Source: JAPSGM01 sp963777045
GTDB taxonomy: Bacteria; Chloroflexota; Limnocylindria; QHBO01
Assembly: GCA_963777045.1 (NCBI GenBank)
Contig: CAVZPD010000005.1
Location: 1 to 52,709 of the forward strand
DNA length: 52,709 nucleotides
Direction: 5' to 3'
Shown: positions 7,851-16,172 of the stretch, piece by piece
Position numbering within the stretch: the first letter of the stretch is position 1
Layout: every line of letters begins with the position of its first letter
Position numbers and translations under genes: made by a program
Notes under the pieces: model-generated
The model's database searches: none
What the model saw: only the letters and a program-made list of their open reading frames with translations
What the model was told of the DNA's origin: nothing

Positions 7851-9266
7851 TCAGCGCACCCAGCGGTCCCAGCTGCCGTACCCCTCTCGCACGTCGCCGC
7901 GCGGATACGAACCGGCGGCAACCACGGCGCCGACCACCAGGCCGTTCACGATGTCGGTCAGGGTCCCGCCCAGCAGGAAGGGCGACACGGCGATCCAGAG
8001 CCCGACCGGCAGGTTGACGAAGCGGCCGATGCGCACTGATTCCGCCATCACCACCACCGCGATCGTGGTTGCGATGGCCCCCGCCACCTGGTTGCTGCTG
8101 GCGAGCGGCTCGGGGGTGCCGAGCAGGTCGGGTGAGGCCAACAGCCAGGCGCCGGCCAGCGCAGCAACGAGCAATCCCAGCGGGACGGTGACTCCCCAGG
8201 CGGACGCCGGCGCCGTCCGGCGCAGGGCACCAGCGAAATCGGGCGATCGCTCGTCCGCCTCGCCCTCGATGCCGTAGCCGAGGACGAAGGCGTGCCAGAA
8301 GCCGATCCCTTCGCGCACGCGCCGCACGAGGAACTGGACCATGGCCACGACCTCGTCGACGGCCAGCGGGATCATCACCAGCATCGCCACCGCGGTCGCC
8401 AGGCAGAGCGTGCACCAGGTCCCGACCATGACCGGCTGCATGACCACCAGCGCGATGCTCACCACGCCCAGTGGGATCACCGCCACGCCGAAGAAGGCGA
8501 CCATCCACGGCATCGTTCGCCATCGGGAAGGGCTGCCCATGTAACCCATCAGCGCCTCCCCGGCGTAGATGCACGAGCCGAGGCCGGCGTCCGAGATCGG
8601 CCAGAACTGCGAGACCTTGGAGTCGAGAATCTGCTCAGTCCCCGAGCCGAAGAAGGGATCCCAGACCGAATCGATGAAGCCGAGCTGGTAGGCCGCCATG
8701 TATCGGCTCACGAAGAAGCCAAACCAGCCGAGGGCGATGATCGGCGTGCGCTGGAGCCAGGACGAGGGGTTGTAGCTCCACCCCGGCGGCACCTCGGCGC
8801 CCATCTTCATGATGAGCGGCATCCCCGGCATGCCCGGGATGAGGATCGTCAGGGCGACGAGCAGGACCCCGATCATCGAGTCGATCAGGTAGTTCGCGGC
8901 CGACGGCGTCCAGAGCACGAACGGCGCGAAGACGAGCCACACGCCCAGGATCCCCGCCAGCCACGGCGCCCAGATCCGCCGCGGCGAGAGGGAGAGAAGG
9001 CCGAGCGCCGCCACCGCCAGCCCCACCACGAGGTCGTTGATCGCGACCCAGCCGGCGCGATCGCCCACCGGCGAGAGGCTCCGCAGCTCGGTGATGCGAT
9101 CGACCCCGGGCGCCACCGCGGCTCCGTAGTCGAGCATCCAGGGGCTGATCGCCAGCCAGATGCCGAGGACCGGCAGGCTGAGCCAGATCCAGCGGACTCG
9201 AGCGTGGTGCTCGACCCACTTCTCCCAGCCGCTCGCTTCGTCGCCGCCGTGCTGCGGCCGCGTCAT
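7851..9266 (-). CDS. Vitamin K epoxide reductase-like protein flanked by SPW-like segments
   Basis: Polytopic membrane protein of about 471 residues. The first 130 residues contain two SPW-like segments (WLAISPWML... and WLVFAPFVLWTPSAANYLIDSMIG). The middle holds the VKOR core, ending in the redox motif WCTLC within a helix (MVGTWCTLCLATAVAMLV). The last 110 residues carry another SPW-like segment (GLWIAVSPFLLG... DIVNGLVVGAVV). VKOR proteins pass electrons between quinones and thiols to make disulfides in secreted proteins. Only one further cysteine is visible in the expected loop (GLGSCIYAGE), so the usual loop Cys pair is incomplete. ATG 9266 is chosen over a GTG at 9320 because the intervening residues look non-conserved. 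Confidence 0.75.
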   Translation of the reverse strand: MTRPQHGGDEASGWEKWVEHHARVRWIWLSLPVLGIWLAISPWMLDYGAAVAPGVDRITELRSLSPVGDRAGWVAINDLVVGLAVAALGLLSLSPRRIWAPWLAGILGVWLVFAPFVLWTPSAANYLIDSMIGVLLVALTILIPGMPGMPLIMKMGAEVPPGWSYNPSSWLQRTPIIALGWFGFFVSRYMAAYQLGFIDSVWDPFFGSGTEQILDSKVSQFWPISDAGLGSCIYAGEALMGYMGSPSRWRTMPWMVAFFGVAVIPLGVVSIALVVMQPVMVGTWCTLCLATAVAMLVMIPLAVDEVVAMVQFLVRRVREGIGFWHAFVLGYGIEGEADERSPDFAGALRRTAPASAWGVTVPLGLLVAALAGAWLLASPDLLGTPEPLASSNQVAGAIATTIAVVVMAESVRIGRFVNLPVGLWIAVSPFLLGGTLTDIVNGLVVGAVVAAGSYPRGDVREGYGSWDRWVR

Positions 9267-9341
9267 GCCACGTTCCACGCCGGCCACAAGGCGTGCAAGG
9301 TTTCTGCCGTCCACTTGCACGCAGCGACCGGGGCCGAGCGG

Positions 9342-10004
9342 TCAGCGAGGAACGAGCCGACCCAGCACGTCCGGCAGCTCACGCAGGTCTGGAAGCTCGC
9401 CGGCCCGCGGCAGGTCGCTCGCCTCGCCGAGCCGGTTGATCCAGACGCAACGCAGGCCAAGCCGCGCGGAGGGCTCCACGTCGTGGAAGAGCGAGGCCGC
9501 GACGTGCACGTGCCCATCCCGATCGGCCCCGGTCCGCGCGAAGAACGCTTCCCAGTGCCCCGGCTGCGGCTTGTAGGAGCCGATCTCCGAGGCGACCACG
9601 ATCGCGTCGGGCCGTACGCCGATGGCGCCGATGGATGCCTCGAGCAGGTCCGCATCGGTGTTCGACAGGATCGCCAGCCGCCAGCCATCGCGGCGCAGGC
9701 GGCGGAGCGCCCCGGACACCTCCGGGAAGACCGGCCACGACGGCAGCGAATCGGCCAGCGCGTCGCCGCGGCCGTCCGGCACCACCAGGTTCTCGGCCGC
9801 CGCCAGCCGCCACAGGACCTCGGCCATCACGCGCCGGTAGGTCATCGGCTCGCGCGCCTGCACGGCCGGCTCGATGGCGTGGTAGCGCTGGAGGAGGGAT
9901 GCGGCGTCGGCATCGGGCCAGAGCGAGGCGAGGGTGGACCGAATGCCGCCGTTCCAGTCGACGAGCGTGCCGTAGCAGTCGAAGGTTGCCCAGCGCTCGG
10001 CCAT
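9342..10004 (-). CDS. HAD family hydrolase, haloacid dehalogenase-like type II
   Basis: About 220 residues with the HAD motifs in order: nucleophile D9 in TFDCYGTLVDW, motif II Ser in LAILSNTD, motif III Lys in YKPQPGHWE, and the acidic motif IV in SLFHDVEPSARLGLRCVWINR. The phrase FDCYGTLVDWN and the C-terminal SxxHDxxxA-x5-WINR are typical of the 2-haloacid dehalogenase-like group, many of which are phosphatases. ATG 10004 lies 7 nt behind a TACACT box and starts right before motif I, so upstream in-frame starts are rejected. The gene is divergent from the FAD oxidase gene. Substrate unknown. Confidence 0.85.
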   Translation of the reverse strand: MAERWATFDCYGTLVDWNGGIRSTLASLWPDADAASLLQRYHAIEPAVQAREPMTYRRVMAEVLWRLAAAENLVVPDGRGDALADSLPSWPVFPEVSGALRRLRRDGWRLAILSNTDADLLEASIGAIGVRPDAIVVASEIGSYKPQPGHWEAFFARTGADRDGHVHVAASLFHDVEPSARLGLRCVWINRLGEASDLPRAGELPDLRELPDVLGRLVPR

Positions 10005-10011
10005 GGAGTCG

Positions 10012-10017
10012 AGTGTA
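10012..10017 (-). promoter_or_regulatory. -10 box of HAD gene at 9342-10004
   Basis: TACACT on the minus strand, 7 nt before the ATG at 10004, suggesting a leaderless mRNA. Confidence 0.55.
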
Positions 10018-10047
10018 GGACCGCGCGTCATGGCAGCATGTGGACCG

Positions 10048-11431
10048 ATGACGACCACCCGCGCGCTCCTGCGCGACCTGCGCACCATCGTCGGCGACGC
10101 CCACGTCCTGGCCGATGCCGACCTGCTGGCCGGTTACCGGGTCGACTGGACGCGGCGATGGAGCGGCGAGGCGCTGTGCGCCGTTCGGCCGGCCGACGTC
10201 GGGCAGGTCTCGGCCGTCGTGGCCGCCTGCGCCGCAGCCGGCGCGGCGTTGATCCCGCAGGGCGGGAACACCGGCCTGGTTGGCGGCTCGGTGCCGCGCT
10301 CGGATCTCGCCCGTCCGCAGGTCGTGCTCTCGCTCACGCGGCTGCGGGACCTCGAGGAGGTCGATGGGTCGGCCGCTGAGGTGACGGTCGGGGCCGGGCG
10401 CCACGCTGGCCGCGGTGCAGGCCCATGCGCGGAGCGCCGGCTATGCCTTCGGCGTCGACCTGGGGGCACGCGACAGCGCGACGATCGGCGGCATGATCGC
10501 GACGAACGCCGGTGGCATCCAGGTGATCCGGCATGGACCGATGCGCCAGCAGCTCGTCGGCCTGGAGGCGGTGCTGGCCGACGGGGCGCTGGTGCGGCGG
10601 CTGCCGGGACTGGTCAAGGACAACACCGGATACCATCTGCCCTCGCTGCTGGCCGGGTCCGAGGGGACCCTGGCAGTCGTCACCCGCGCCCGGCTGCGGC
10701 TGGTGCCGCTCCTGCCGCGCCGCGCGGTGGCGCTCGTCGCCCTGGACGGCGCCGACGAGGCGGCCGACCTCGCCGGGGAGCTGCGCCGCCGGCTGCCCAA
10801 CCTGCTCGCCGCGGAGCTCTTCTTCGAGGAGGGGATGGCGCTCGTGCTCCGCCATGCCGGTGGCTCGAGGCCGTTCGCCGAGGCCCATCCCGCCTACCTG
10901 CTGGCGGAGGTGGACGGCAGCAGCGACCCAACCGACGGGCTGCTGGACGCCCTCGAAGCGTGCGGCACGCTGGTGCGCGACGCGGTGATGTGCACCGACG
11001 AGGCGGAGCGGGAGCGCGTCTGGCGCCTGCGCGAGCGCCACACCGAATCGGTCAACGCCGAGGGCGTACCGCACAAGCTGGACATCGCCGTCCCGGTCGG
11101 GCGCCTGGGGGCGTACGCCAGGGAAGTACGCCAGGCGATCGCGGAGGTGGCGCCCGACGCGCGCCTCTACCTCTACGGCCACGTCGGCGACGGGAACCTG
11201 CACGTCAACGTCATCGGTCCGCCACCCGAGGACGAGTCGGTCGATGCGGCGGTCCTGGAGCTGGCCATCGCGATGGGCGGCACGGTAAGCGCGGAGCATG
11301 GCATCGGCGTGGCGAAGGTCGGGTGGCTGGAGGCTGACCGCGGCGCGACGGACGTCCGCGTGATGCGCGCCATCAAGGACGCGCTGGATCCGACCGGAGT
11401 GCTCAACCCCGGCGTGCTGCTCCCCGCCTAG
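10048..11431 (+). CDS. FAD-linked 2-hydroxyacid dehydrogenase (GlcD/D-2HGDH type), frameshifted
   Basis: Together two frames give one full-length (about 460 residues) PCMH-type flavoprotein. Frame 1 from ATG 10048 carries the FAD-binding start (IPQGGNTGLVGGSV) and ends in nonsense after VTVGAG. Frame 3 resumes with VQAHARSAGYAFGVDLGARDSATIGGMIATNAGG and runs to the end (YLYGHVGDGNLHVNV, AEHGIG, DPTGVLNPG). One extra G in the GGG at 10396-10398 explains the break. The family oxidises glycolate, lactate or 2-hydroxyglutarate, passing electrons to a quinone, cytochrome or electron-transfer flavoprotein. All catalytic elements are otherwise intact, so a sequencing or assembly error is as likely as a real mutation. 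It converges with the TauE/SafE gene, overlapping by 4 nt. Confidence 0.8.
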
Positions 11432-12165
11432 GGCAGGAACAGCAGCTTCAGCCCGGCGACCACCAGCACCGCGGCGAGCCCGCGCCGAACCCACGGTGCC
11501 GGCAGGCGGCGGCTGCCGAGCTCGGAGCCGATGGCGCCGCCCACGGCCACCACGCCCAGCCAGAGCGGAATCGCGGCCGGCACGTTGCCCACCGCGCCGA
11601 TGTTGCCGGCAAGGCCGGCAATCGAGTTGGCCAGGATGAAGATGACCGACGTGCCCGCCGCGTAGCGGGTACCGGCCCAGCCGGCGGCGATCAGCAGCGG
11701 CGTCAGGAAGATGCCCCCGCCCGTCCCGGTCAGGCCTGCCAGCAGCCCGATGACCGCGCCGCTGACCACTGCCAGCAGGAACGGCGGCCTCGGTGCGAAC
11801 TCCTCGACGGGACGGGCCGCGGTGATGCCAAAGCGCACAGCAGCGAAGAGGAGGATCGCGCCGACGAGGGGCCGGTAGACGGTGGCCGGCAGGACCACCG
11901 CACCGCCGATGAACGCCGCCGGAACGGAGCCAACCAGGAAGGGGAGCGCCGACATCGGCTTCACGAACCCAGCCCTGGCGAAGCGATAGGTCACGATGCA
12001 GGCGACGAGGATGTTCAGGGTCAGCGCGGTCGGCTTCATCACCTCCGGCGCCACCCCCACCAGCCCCATGGCCGCCAGGTAGGCCGAGGCACCGGCGTGC
12101 CCCACCATCCCGTACAGGATGGCCGCCGCGAAGAAGAGGCCGGCCAGGATCAGCGTCAGGTCCAC
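11428..12165 (-). CDS. TauE/SafE (TSUP) family permease
   Basis: Hydrophobic 245-residue protein with about eight membrane segments in two similar halves. The halves carry the family's Gly/Pro motifs (GMVGHAGASAYLAAMGLVGVAP...KPTALTLNI and GLLAGLTGTGGGIFLTPLLIAAGWA...AAGTSVIFILANS). TSUP proteins export sulfite, sulfoacetate or related organosulfur anions, but substrate cannot be read from sequence. The GTG at 12165 lies 7 nt behind a TACCAT box, so a leaderless start is probable. The 3' end overlaps the convergent FAD oxidase by 4 nt. Confidence 0.85.
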   Translation of the reverse strand: MDLTLILAGLFFAAAILYGMVGHAGASAYLAAMGLVGVAPEVMKPTALTLNILVACIVTYRFARAGFVKPMSALPFLVGSVPAAFIGGAVVLPATVYRPLVGAILLFAAVRFGITAARPVEEFAPRPPFLLAVVSGAVIGLLAGLTGTGGGIFLTPLLIAAGWAGTRYAAGTSVIFILANSIAGLAGNIGAVGNVPAAIPLWLGVVAVGGAIGSELGSRRLPAPWVRRGLAAVLVVAGLKLLFLP

Positions 12166-12172
12166 GGCGCGG

Positions 12173-12178
12173 ATGGTA
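12173..12178 (-). promoter_or_regulatory. -10 box of TauE/SafE gene
   Basis: TACCAT on the minus strand, 7 nt before the GTG at 12165. Confidence 0.55.
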
Positions 12179-12277
12179 GGGGAGCAGCCACGACCGGCGA
12201 GGAGACGGCCGCTGAGCAGCTAACGGGACAGCATCGGCGAGCGAAACGGATCGCCGCTCCCCCGGCCGCGCGCTGGC

Positions 12278-12754
12278 CTACAAAGGCGGGTCATACGTGG
12301 CCAACTCATCATCCGTCGGCGGCTCAAAGCTGGCTCGATACTCTTCCATGTGGTGCCGGGTGATTGCGAGGCCGCCCCTGGCCTGACGATCCACGACCCG
12401 CTGCACCAGTTCCTGGTAGGGCACGTTGAGGAAGCGGAGTTCGACCGCTGCGCCGAGAGACCGGCCCAGGTCCCGCTTCTCGTCGCGTTCCGATCTCGCC
12501 CAGAAGCCCCACTCCAGGATGACCGACGTTCCCAGCGCCAGGAGTCGCTCGGTGAGTCGTGAGAACTCCGCTTCGAGCCTGCCCTGGAATTCCGCGTCAA
12601 AGGGGTCAATGCCCAAGGCCAGCTCCCATTCATCGGGGTTGAGCCGAACCGCCCCGTAAGCCTCCGCAAGCTCGCGGGCGAGGGTGGTCTTGCCGGAAGC
12701 AGGCAAGCCACACAGCAATACCAGCCTCGGTTGTCTTCTCGTGCCTTCGGTCAT
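12278..12754 (-). CDS. P-loop ATPase/kinase, zeta-toxin-like AAA_33 family
   Basis: Small 158-residue nucleotide-binding protein. The Walker A loop is GLPASGKTTLARELA (about 16-30), followed by an acidic strand (VRLNPDEWE) and a later strand with EWGFW. The C-terminal helix holds basic lid-type residues (VVDRQARGG...RHHMEEYRASFEPP). This pattern matches AAA_33 or zeta-toxin-like small-molecule kinases, such as aminoglycoside or chloramphenicol phosphotransferase-like proteins. No antitoxin partner is adjacent, so a toxin role is unlikely. Substrate unknown. Starts at ATG 12754, with no convincing ribosome binding site. Confidence 0.75.
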   Translation of the reverse strand: MTEGTRRQPRLVLLCGLPASGKTTLARELAEAYGAVRLNPDEWELALGIDPFDAEFQGRLEAEFSRLTERLLALGTSVILEWGFWARSERDEKRDLGRSLGAAVELRFLNVPYQELVQRVVDRQARGGLAITRHHMEEYRASFEPPTDDELATYDPPL

Positions 12755-12799
12755 GGAAAGCAGCCATCACCGGTTACGGGGGCTTTGACTCACCGGCTC

Positions 12800-14161
12800 T
12801 CACAGCTCGGCGTTGGCGCGGATGAAGAGCGAGCCGAGCACGCGAGCCACCGTCGGGAAGGCGTGAATGGTGTCGGCAAGGATGGCGAGTGGCGTGCCGA
12901 GCTTCACGGCCAGCACCGCCTCGTGGATCGTCTCGCTGACGGCAGGACCGGCCATGAATGCGCCGATCAGGACGCGGCGCTCGCGATCGACCACGATCGT
13001 CACGTGGCCCTGCGCCTGCGCGGCCTGTCCCTTGGCCGTCTCCGCCAGGTCCTGCGTCAGCTCCACGGCGTCGATGCCGCGCTCGCGCGCCTGTTCCACC
13101 AGCAGGCCGACCGACGCCGTCTCCGGATCCGTGTACGTGGCGCGGGGGATGGCCGAGAAGTCGGGCTCCGCCGCATGGCCCAGCGCAAGCCGGGCGGTGA
13201 TCTCGCCCTCGTAGTGGGCAAGGTGGGTGTGCAGCTCCGGCCCGGCGATGTCGCCGGCAACCCAGACCCCCTCGGCGATCTGCAGCTGCTTGTCCGGCTT
13301 GACGCGACCTCGCTCGGGCGCGACGCCGATGACGCCCAGGTTCAGCGCATCGAACGGGATCTCCCGTCCGATGGTCAGGAGGATCGCCTCGCCCTCCGCG
13401 GTCGAGCCATCCGACAGCTCCACCACCTGGCGGCCGTTGCTGCCGCCGCCGGGGCGCACAGCGGTGGCGCGCACGCCGAAGCGGATCTCCACGCCGTCAC
13501 GCTGCAGCCCCTCCGCCAGGTAGCGTGAGCTGAGCGGATGCTCGCGGTCGTGGATCCGGTCGCGCGGATGGACGACGGTGACCGTGACTCCGTAGCGCGC
13601 GTAGACCTGCGCAAGCTCGACGCCGGACGGCCCGCCGCCCAGGATCACCACCCCGTCGGGCAGCTCGCGCAGGGAGGTGCCCTTGCGGTTCGTCCACGGC
13701 TTCGCTTCGTCCAGGCCGGGCAGTTCCGGGACCTTCGAGTGAGAGCCGACGGCCAGGATGACTCCCCCGGCCTCCAGCTCCAGGGTCGCCTCGCCCTTGC
13801 GCGCGACCTCCAGCTGCAGGGGCCGATGGCTGACGAACCGCGCCTCGCCGCGGATGGGGACAGCTCCCGCCTTCTCGAGCGCCGACACGTGTTCGGCGTC
13901 ATCGGGATAGTCGGTTCCCTCGCGGACGATCATCCAGTCACGGAAGTCGGAGGCCTTCCGCCAGTCGAAGTCGCCGCCGGCATGGTGGACCGCGGCGGCG
14001 TGCAGCAGCGCCTTGGAGGGCATGCATTGCCAGAACGGGCAGCCGCCGCCGAACAGGTCTCGCTCGATCACGGCCACGGAGGCGCCAAGCTCGCGTGCCT
14101 CGAAGGCAGCCGACTCGCCGGCGGCGCCCGCGCCGACGATCACCAGGTCGTATCGGTCCAT
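12800..14161 (-). CDS. Pyridine nucleotide-disulfide oxidoreductase (lipoamide dehydrogenase/MerA-like)
   Basis: Two-dinucleotide-fold flavoprotein of about 453 residues. FAD motif VIVGAGAAGESAAFEA is at 7-22. The redox disulfide is C41-x4-C46 in GGGCPFWQCMPSK, a variant of the usual GGTCxxxGCIPSK. NAD(P) motif GGGPSGVELA and the second FAD motif (GVWVAGDIAGPELHTHLAHYEG) follow. In the C-terminal dimerisation domain the catalytic His is kept (IHAFPTVARVLG), but the partner Glu is replaced by Arg, so lipoamide activity is doubtful. It could reduce another disulfide, a quinone or a metal. ATG 14161 lies 10 nt behind a TATGAT box; an ATG at 14176 would sit inside that box. Confidence 0.85.
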   Translation of the reverse strand: MDRYDLVIVGAGAAGESAAFEARELGASVAVIERDLFGGGCPFWQCMPSKALLHAAAVHHAGGDFDWRKASDFRDWMIVREGTDYPDDAEHVSALEKAGAVPIRGEARFVSHRPLQLEVARKGEATLELEAGGVILAVGSHSKVPELPGLDEAKPWTNRKGTSLRELPDGVVILGGGPSGVELAQVYARYGVTVTVVHPRDRIHDREHPLSSRYLAEGLQRDGVEIRFGVRATAVRPGGGSNGRQVVELSDGSTAEGEAILLTIGREIPFDALNLGVIGVAPERGRVKPDKQLQIAEGVWVAGDIAGPELHTHLAHYEGEITARLALGHAAEPDFSAIPRATYTDPETASVGLLVEQARERGIDAVELTQDLAETAKGQAAQAQGHVTIVVDRERRVLIGAFMAGPAVSETIHEAVLAVKLGTPLAILADTIHAFPTVARVLGSLFIRANAEL

Positions 14162-14171
14162 ATGGCGGCTC

Positions 14172-14177
14172 ATCATA
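14172..14177 (-). promoter_or_regulatory. -10 box of disulfide oxidoreductase gene
   Basis: TATGAT on the minus strand, 10 nt before the ATG at 14161. It helps reject the earlier in-frame ATGs at 14173 and 14176. Confidence 0.5.
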
Positions 14178-14441
14178 GGGACCGCGCCGGCATGTGCTGG
14201 CCAGATCGCGCGTGAGCCCGTATCCTGACCGCCTCATGCAACGGCAGGCACGCTCCCCGATTTCGGGCGCACAACGCATCATCTGCGCCGCTGACCTGCT
14301 CTGCCGGCTCGAAGGCGAGCCCTCGATCTGTATCGGGCGGGGAGCCGCGGCCTAGGCCCCCACCGCGTGCCGGCGATCCCGGCGCAGCGCCCGCGCAGCT
14401 CCTCGCGACAGACCCATCCACGATTCCGACGAGGAGCTCGC

Positions 14442-14987
14442 ATGTCCTTCTTCAGCCGCCCCCTCACCATTGCCGCCAACCTGGCGCCCGCAGCCCGACC
14501 GGCCCCCGGCCGCTGGATCGATCCGCGCGCCCAGCGCTTCGGGGCGGCCACCTCAGCCATCACCCTGCTGGTCGCCGCCGCGCTCGATGCGTGGCCGCTG
14601 GCAGCGGTCGCGGGCCTCTTCCTCGCGATTTCCGCCGCCTACGGCACGCGCTGGTTCGTCTTCGGCCGCCCCTGGCCCGTCATCCGTCGCGTCATGCACC
14701 TTCCGCCATCAGAGCTGGAGCACGAGATGCCGCCGCGATTCGCCCAGGCAATGGGCGCCACCTTCGTGGCCGCCGGGATCGTCCTGCTGCTTGCCGGCGT
14801 TCGACCGTGGGGCTGGTTGCCGGTCCTGGCGGTCGTTGCGCTGCAGGGACTGCTGGCCGCAACCGGCTTCTGCCTCGGCTGCCGGCTCTTCTTCCTGCGC
14901 TGGTACCTGCCCGACCTCTTCGCCAGGCTGGTCGGCCGCGGCGTGCGCCGCGAGGCCTTGATCTACGTGGAGGCGGACGGCCGCTAG
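14442..14987 (+). CDS. DUF4395 family membrane protein
   Basis: Protein of 181 residues with four hydrophobic segments (about 37-52, 55-72, 107-124 and 130-146). The layout matches DUF4395: a conserved WIDPRAQRFGA start, FGRPWPVIRR loop, PPRFAQAMGA helix and a Cys pair (GFCLGCRLFF). In other bacteria DUF4395 genes often lie beside sulfurtransferase or thioredoxin-like genes, so the cysteines may be redox active. Here the divergent neighbour is a disulfide oxidoreductase, which fits that theme but is only suggestive. Unlike many neighbours it has a good GAGGAG ribosome binding site 5 nt before the ATG. It converges with hutI, overlapping by 4 nt. Confidence 0.75.
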   Translation: MSFFSRPLTIAANLAPAARPAPGRWIDPRAQRFGAATSAITLLVAAALDAWPLAAVAGLFLAISAAYGTRWFVFGRPWPVIRRVMHLPPSELEHEMPPRFAQAMGATFVAAGIVLLLAGVRPWGWLPVLAVVALQGLLAATGFCLGCRLFFLRWYLPDLFARLVGRGVRREALIYVEADGR

Positions 14988-16159
14988 CCGACCGCTTCAC
15001 CGCCGACGAAGACCCTGCCGGCGCGCACGCCACCGAGGGCGAGCGCGAACGAGCCCTCGTGGGCCACGTCCCAGGCGACCAGGTCGGCATCGGCTCCGGG
15101 AGCGATGACGCCGCGATGCCCGGTCAGGCCGAGTGCCGCGGCGCCCCCGGAAGTGGCCGCGCGCAGCGCCTCGGCAACGCTCATCCCCAGGACGGTGGCC
15201 CCCAGGCCGATGACCAGCGGCATCGCGCCCCATGCCCCGAACGTGCCCGCGTTGGCGTCCGACGCGAGGGCAACGGTCGCCCCGGCATCCAGCAGCGCGC
15301 GGGCGGGCGGCAGGCGGTCGCGCAGCACCAGCGCCGGCCCGGGAAGGAGCACCGCCACGGTGCCGGAGCGCGCCAGGGCGGCGACGCCATCGGCATCGAG
15401 CTGCTCCAGGTGATCGGCGCTCGTGGCTCCCAGTCGCACGGCGAGTTCCGCGGCGCCGGTCCGCGCCAGCTGCTCGGCGTGCAGGCGGAGGCGCATGCCG
15501 CCGGCCGCGGCCGCCGAGAGGATGCGCTCGGCATCGATCGTCGAGAAGAAGCCGGCGTCGCAGAAGACGTCGCAGAAGTCGGCGAGGCCCTCGGCGGCGA
15601 CCGCGGGAATCATCTCTTCGACGAGCTGGGCCACGTAGTCGTCGGCCTCCGGCGGGGTTGCGTGGGCGCCCAGGAAGGTCGCCACGACACGAACCGGCAA
15701 GCGCGCGGCGACGCTGCGGATGAGGCGCAGAGCGCGAAGCTCCTGCTCGGTGTCGAGCCCGTAGCCCGACTTGCACTCGACCGTGGTGGTTCCCGCGGCG
15801 AGCTGGGCGAGCAGGCGCTCCTCGACCAGACCCTCGAGTTCGTCGTCGCCAGCCGCGCGGGTTGCGGCCACGGTTCGCAGGATGCCGCCGCCGTCGTAGC
15901 GTGCACCGGAGAGGCGGGCGGCGGCCTCATCGGCTCGGTCGCCGGCATAGACGGGATGGGTATGTGCATCGACCAGGCCGGGCGTGACGAGGGCGTTCCC
16001 GAGGTCCACCTGATCGCCGGCGCCCGGGGCTTCGGACGCGGCGCCGACCCATGTGAATCGACCGTCGTGGACGGCTACCGCCCAGGGTGTCGGCCCAGCG
16101 TATGGATCCGGCAGGAGCAGGCGACCGCGGCCGGTGAAGAGCCGATCGGCGCGCGTCAT
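14984..16159 (-). CDS. hutI: Imidazolonepropionase
   Basis: Metal-dependent amidohydrolase of 391 residues, the usual length of HutI. It opens the ring of 4-imidazolone-5-propanoate to formimino-L-glutamate in histidine breakdown. Visible family features are the HxH metal ligands (LVDAHTHPVYAG), ECKSGYGL, LGAHATPPE, the metal His in LRLHAEQLA, SADHLEQ and the ASDANAGTF metal Asp. ATG 16159 lies 7 nt behind a TAAGGT box. The open frame continues upstream but only as Cys/Ser/Arg-rich nonsense. No hutH, hutU or formiminoglutamate hydrolase gene is adjacent, so it acts with genes elsewhere or on a related imidazolone. Confidence 0.88.
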   Translation of the reverse strand: MTRADRLFTGRGRLLLPDPYAGPTPWAVAVHDGRFTWVGAASEAPGAGDQVDLGNALVTPGLVDAHTHPVYAGDRADEAAARLSGARYDGGGILRTVAATRAAGDDELEGLVEERLLAQLAAGTTTVECKSGYGLDTEQELRALRLIRSVAARLPVRVVATFLGAHATPPEADDYVAQLVEEMIPAVAAEGLADFCDVFCDAGFFSTIDAERILSAAAAGGMRLRLHAEQLARTGAAELAVRLGATSADHLEQLDADGVAALARSGTVAVLLPGPALVLRDRLPPARALLDAGATVALASDANAGTFGAWGAMPLVIGLGATVLGMSVAEALRAATSGGAAALGLTGHRGVIAPGADADLVAWDVAHEGSFALALGGVRAGRVFVGGEAVG

Positions 16160-16166
16160 GTGCGCA

Positions 16167-16172
16167 ACCTTA
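16167..16172 (-). promoter_or_regulatory. -10 box of hutI
   Basis: TAAGGT on the minus strand, 7 nt before the ATG at 16159. It overlaps the 3' end of the preceding EamA gene, suggesting hutI has its own start site. Confidence 0.45.

Noticed and set aside
8292..10379. A 695-codon open frame on the plus strand
   Set aside because: It is antisense to the VKOR and HAD genes and compositionally skewed; the opposite frames hold complete recognisable proteins.
12278..12754. A zeta-toxin of a toxin-antitoxin pair
   Set aside because: The P-loop is zeta-like, but no small antitoxin gene is adjacent; a small-molecule kinase is more probable.
14281..14345. A further copy of the CGATAGATC repeat (GATCTGTATCGGGCGGGG)
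   Set aside because: Similarity is limited to a few bases with an insertion; too weak to count as a member.
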